Origin: JAEUIA01 sp038330085
Lineage (GTDB): Bacteria > Planctomycetota > UBA1135 > GCA-002686595
Length of the DNA: 18,794 nt
Assembly (NCBI GenBank): GCA_038330085.1
Contig: JBBQNP010000086.1
Span: 1-18,794 of the forward strand
Direction: 5' to 3'
Position numbers and translations under genes: made by a program. The notes under the pieces were generated by a model. The model was not told where the DNA came from. It worked only from the letters and a program-made list of their open reading frames with translations, and made no database searches. How positions within the stretch are numbered: the first letter of the stretch is position 1; each line of letters opens with the position of its first letter. Shown here in pieces: positions 15,978 to 18,794 of this stretch.

Positions 15978-16068
15978 GCAATGACGGTACGGTGCGAGTT
16001 CACTTTGTCACGCGTGAAGGCGAAGTACGCGCATTCCAAGGCGTGCAACGCGACGTGGTGCCGAGCGC

Positions 16069-16195
16069 CGGTTGCCGGTTTTCCTCCTCGTTTTGTGCTT
16101 GGCGCCGCGTCGCCATCCCGGCACGGAGCGGGTGGGTACGGGGCGGGGCGGGCGTGCGCCGGCAAGCACCGAACGATGAGGAATACCGGCAACCG
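16069..16195. repeat. 127-bp long imperfect palindrome (MITE/REP-like)
   Basis: The arms 16069-16101 and 16163-16195 are inverted copies matching at 29 of 33 positions, with the outermost 11 bp (CGGTTGCCGGT) perfect. They flank a very G-rich 61-bp centre. It lies in the 277-bp divergent gap between RDD and SpoIIM. No target-site duplication is evident. Confidence 0.7.
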
Positions 16196-16220
16196 ACGGC
16201 AGGGACCTTTCACTGTCGGG

Positions 16221-16256
16221 GTGACAAAGAGAACGGACACCGTATTCTCAGCCCGT
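16221..16256 (+). promoter_or_regulatory. Putative sigma-70-type promoter of SpoIIM gene, leaderless
   Basis: GTGACA at 16221-16226 and TATTCT at 16243-16248 are separated by 16 bp. The expected transcription start, about 7 nt after the -10, coincides with the GTG start codon at 16255. No Shine-Dalgarno can exist on such a transcript. Confidence 0.45.
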
Positions 16257-17271
16257 GCCCCTGAAGCGTGAACGCGGAATCGATCCGGTGCAGGTGCGTC
16301 TCGCCGAGCTCGTCGATCGGGCGTCGAAGCGCGGCTTGCACTCTCTGGCGGACGCAGAGTTGGTCGAACTCACGCGCTTGTACCGCTACGGCGCGACGCG
16401 TCTCTCCGCGTACGAGTCGGAGGGCCGATCACCCGAGCTCGCCGCGCGGACGAGCACGCTGCTGACGCGCGCGCACGCGCTCTTGGGCGTCGACTACGCC
16501 GACCACCGCGAGCCCCGACTGCGCCGACTCCTCCGGTTCTACCTGGAAGAAGTGCCGCGCGAGATCCGGCGTGAGTGGAAGCTGATCGCGACGTCGTTCG
16601 TGCTGATCTACGGCATCGCCCTGATCTCGGGCATCGTCGTGGCGCGCGACCTCGACTCGGCCTGGACGTTGTTCGATTCCAACATGATCAGCCAGGAGCT
16701 GCACCAGCTGCAGAACACGGCACCCGGAGAGCCCTACCGCGGCAACTTCACGTTCGGATTGGGCGAGTCGCCATTCAACGCGGGCTTGATCATGGCGCAC
16801 AACATGTTCGTCGCCGTCCTCTTCTTCGGGGCTGCGCTGCTGCCGCCGCTCTACGTGCTGTGGCTCGCCACGAACGGTTTGATGCTCGGCGTCTACACCG
16901 GCGTCGCCGCGAACTACGGTCAGGCGGGCAACATCTCGTCGATCCTGTGGTGTCACGGCACGATCGAGATCCAGGCGTTCGTGCTGGCCGGAGCGGCGGG
17001 GCTCGTGGTCGTGCGCGCGTGGATTGCGCCAGGTGCGTGGTCGCGGCGACAAGCACTGCGCATGGAAGCGGCGCGCTCGTGGAGGTTGCTCTCGCCCGTT
17101 TTCCCGATGTTGTTCTTCGCGGGCCTGATCGAGGCGTTCGTCAGCCCCCACGCGCCATTCGCCGTCCGCATCGCAGTGGCCGTCACGACGGGTGCTGTCA
17201 TCGTGGCCTGGATCGCGCTCGCCGGCCGCCGCATGGACGTCGCGCCGCAACCGACCCGACCGCTGGAGTAG
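16255..17271 (+). CDS. SpoIIM family membrane protein (stage II sporulation protein M-like)
   Basis: This 338-aa protein has a soluble helical N-terminus of about 108 residues followed by about six membrane segments. The family landmarks are AHNMFVAVLFFGAALLPP (181-198), a following NGLMLGVYTG, and HGTIEIQAF (234-242) with conserved His234, Gly235 and Glu238. In Bacillus, SpoIIM works in peptidoglycan hydrolysis during engulfment. Non-sporulating bacteria carry relatives in RDD/DUF58/MoxR loci where the role is not established. The start is GTG at 16255, probably on a leaderless transcript. It converges on the DUF58 gene with only 6 bp between the stops. Confidence 0.88.
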   Translation: MPLKRERGIDPVQVRLAELVDRASKRGLHSLADAELVELTRLYRYGATRLSAYESEGRSPELAARTSTLLTRAHALLGVDYADHREPRLRRLLRFYLEEVPREIRREWKLIATSFVLIYGIALISGIVVARDLDSAWTLFDSNMISQELHQLQNTAPGEPYRGNFTFGLGESPFNAGLIMAHNMFVAVLFFGAALLPPLYVLWLATNGLMLGVYTGVAANYGQAGNISSILWCHGTIEIQAFVLAGAAGLVVVRAWIAPGAWSRRQALRMEAARSWRLLSPVFPMLFFAGLIEAFVSPHAPFAVRIAVAVTTGAVIVAWIALAGRRMDVAPQPTRPLE

Positions 17272-17277
17272 CGGGCT

Positions 17278-18717
17278 TCAACTGCGCCGGCGCGCGTCGA
17301 ACCAGGCTGCGATCAACGGCGCAGCCGCTTCCGCCGGCAGCGCGTCGAGCGTCTGCACGCCGGCGCCCGACAAAGAACGCAAGCTCGCACGCCGCTCTTC
17401 CGTCAGCGCGATCGCGGACGCGCGCAGGATCGGATCGGCCGGCGTGCGTCCGTCGGCGATCGCGCGCAGCACGGGATCGTCGAGGCCGGCGAACACGATG
17501 CGGTGACGCCGTGATCCGGCGTGAAGGGCGACGCGCTGGCTCTCGACCGAGTAAGGATCGGCCACGTCCGAGAGCACGAGCACGAGCGCGCGACGGCGAT
17601 GGCGCTTCGACAGCTCGCGCAACGCACGTCCGAGGTCCGACTCGGTGCTGCGCGCTTCGAGCGCGAACACGCCCTCGCGCAGTCGACCGAGTTGGACGCG
17701 CCCGCGCATCGGCGGGATCCACACGCGCATCTGCGCGTCGAAGGCCATGATGCCGACGCGATCCCCTTCTTGCAGTGCGACCGCCGCGATCTCGAGCGCT
17801 GCGTCGAGCGCATGATCGAGCTTCGTCCAGCCGCGCGCAACGGCGGTGCGCGTGCCGCGCATGCGCGGCAGATCCTCCGACGTCGTCGCCGCCATGCGCC
17901 GTCCGCAGTCGACCAGCAAGAGAAGCTCCTGCCCGCGCTCTTCCTGGAACTGCCGCACGATGGGACGGCCGCGCCTCGCGAAAGCCTTCCAATCGACGAG
18001 GCGCACGTCGTCGCCGATCACGTGGTCGCGCAGGGACTCGAACTCGGTCAACCCGCCGCGACGGCGCAGCGTGCGCACGCCGAGATCGCGCCAGCGCTCG
18101 CTCGCTGCGAGACGCAACGTGCGCTTCAACCCGAGCAGCGCCGGCTCGACGTGGATCGTCTTCGATCCGTGCAGGCGGCTCGAGCGCTGGATCAGTCCCC
18201 ATCGGCTGGTCAAGCGCACGCGCATGTCGCCGACGCCGTGAACGCCGCGCAGCGTGGAGCGGTACACGCGCACGAGATCGATCGGACCCGAGTGCGGAAT
18301 GCGCGCACCGTCGGGGCCGCCGCTCGGATCGCCATCTACCGGCTCGACGGTTCCCGGCGCGACGTCGCTCCGCTCGGTGTGCTGACCGACGAGCATCCAC
18401 GTGCGCGCGCGCACCGACAATGCCGCTCCGAACTCCTCGTCGACCTCGACGGCGAGCCCCGCGGCGGAGGGCAAGTCGGCGGCTTCGATGCGCAACGTAC
18501 GCGGGAAATCCTGGCCGAGGCCGGCGCGCGCGGGCAACCTGCGCCGCACGTCGAGTCGATCCGGACGCGGCGTGCGCACGTATTCGAACGCGACGACGAG
18601 CGCGAACAGCACGTCGAGCGCGAACGTCGCCAAGCGCAAGGTCGGATGGAACGCTGCCAGCAGCGAGATCGCGCCGAGCAGCGCGGTGATGGCCAGCGTC
18701 CTGCGCGTCGGGATCAG
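17278..18717 (-). CDS. DUF58 domain protein with von Willebrand A-like fold, probable CTG start
   Basis: The 479-aa protein begins with IPTRRTLAITALLGAISLL and a second hydrophobic helix, the usual DUF58 N-terminus. It then has a beta-rich region with PRPDRLDVRRRLPARAGLG. The DUF58 core motif is VDWKAFARRGRPIVRQF (about 241-257). A vWA-like domain starts at LLLLVDCGRRM, where Asp270 is kept but the DxSxS serines of a metal-binding site are absent. No ATG, GTG or TTG lies between the upstream stop and residue 27 (TTG at 18639). A CTG at 18717 overlaps the upstream TGA by 4 bp (CTGA) and has AGGAGG 7 nt before it, so I take CTG as the start. DUF58 proteins are known partners of MoxR ATPases. 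Confidence 0.85.
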   Translation of the reverse strand: MIPTRRTLAITALLGAISLLAAFHPTLRLATFALDVLFALVVAFEYVRTPRPDRLDVRRRLPARAGLGQDFPRTLRIEAADLPSAAGLAVEVDEEFGAALSVRARTWMLVGQHTERSDVAPGTVEPVDGDPSGGPDGARIPHSGPIDLVRVYRSTLRGVHGVGDMRVRLTSRWGLIQRSSRLHGSKTIHVEPALLGLKRTLRLAASERWRDLGVRTLRRRGGLTEFESLRDHVIGDDVRLVDWKAFARRGRPIVRQFQEERGQELLLLVDCGRRMAATTSEDLPRMRGTRTAVARGWTKLDHALDAALEIAAVALQEGDRVGIMAFDAQMRVWIPPMRGRVQLGRLREGVFALEARSTESDLGRALRELSKRHRRRALVLVLSDVADPYSVESQRVALHAGSRRHRIVFAGLDDPVLRAIADGRTPADPILRASAIALTEERRASLRSLSGAGVQTLDALPAEAAAPLIAAWFDARRRS

Positions 18718-18794
18718 CGCGGCACCTCCTGCTCGTCGAGGATGCGACGCAAGATGTCGTCGGCGAAGGTGCCTTCGATCTCTTCGCCCGGATC
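18714..18794 (-). CDS. MoxR family AAA+ ATPase, C-terminal end (partial)
   Basis: Only the last 26 codons are in the window, ending at TGA 18714-18716. The reading is IEGTFADDILRRILDEQEVPR, which matches the usual C-terminal end of MoxR ATPases, and the gene is coupled to DUF58 by a 4-bp overlap. MoxR proteins act as chaperone-like ATPases with vWA partners. Identification rests on the short tail and the neighbour. Confidence 0.65.
   Translation of the reverse strand, partial: DPGEEIEGTFADDILRRILDEQEVPR

Noticed and set aside
2485..17280. Genome-wide reassignment of TGA
   Set aside because: Several ordinary genes here end at TGA at natural family C-termini (2485-2487, 2512-2514, 13159-13161, 15159-15161, 15231-15233, 17278-17280, 18714-18716), so only context-dependent recoding fits.
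1..18794. CRISPR arrays, rRNA or tRNA genes, insertion-sequence transposases
   Set aside because: I looked for regularly spaced repeats, cloverleafs and DDE/HUH proteins and saw none in the window.

Overview
The window is a GC-rich bacterial chromosome segment with tightly packed genes. Several features suggest a member of the Planctomycetota: large sigma-70 proteins fused to a membrane anchor and carboxypeptidase-regulatory-like modules, lipid-anchored TlpA-type thioredoxins, and an RDD/SpoIIM/DUF58/MoxR cluster. This assignment is inferred from gene content, not from a marker gene.

Layout. Positions 1-2487 (+) hold the end of one ABC exporter half-gene and a complete second half-gene; their motif asymmetry fits a heterodimeric exporter with one degenerate ATP site. 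Positions 2512-8696 (-) hold two tandem paralogues encoding an ECF-type sigma factor, a membrane segment and about eight beta-sandwich modules. Positions 8888-11829 (-) hold two tandem TlpA-like lipoprotein genes, each interrupted by an in-frame TGA exactly at the first catalytic cysteine codon. Positions 12141-13049 (-) hold a different thioredoxin-fold protein with an in-frame TGA directly after a Cys codon. Positions 13159-14217 (-) encode a family 9 glycosyltransferase, diverging from a site-2-protease-like M50 metallopeptidase at 14340-15161 (+). Positions 15231-18794 hold RDD (-), SpoIIM (+), DUF58 (-) and the last 26 codons of a MoxR ATPase (-).

Main result. The three TGA-interrupted genes are best read as selenoprotein genes: UGPC and UPPC in the TlpA pair, and a vicinal Cys-Sec pair in the third. 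In each, the frame and the thioredoxin fold continue past the TGA. A hairpin of 8-9 bp with GU at its tip lies about 25-32 nt downstream, inside the range known for bacterial SECIS elements. Ordinary genes in the same window stop at TGA, so the code is not globally reassigned. Ordinary ORF calling splits each of these genes in two. The locus looks like a small exported selenol/thiol redox cluster. Its substrates cannot be read from sequence, and the sel genes needed for Sec insertion are not in this window.

Other structure: a 77-bp folded repeat follows both TlpA-like genes and carries a compensatory base-pair change; a 127-bp long imperfect palindrome lies between RDD and SpoIIM; the DUF58 gene probably starts at a CTG codon behind a perfect AGGAGG; and the two sigma fusion genes share a phased upstream motif.
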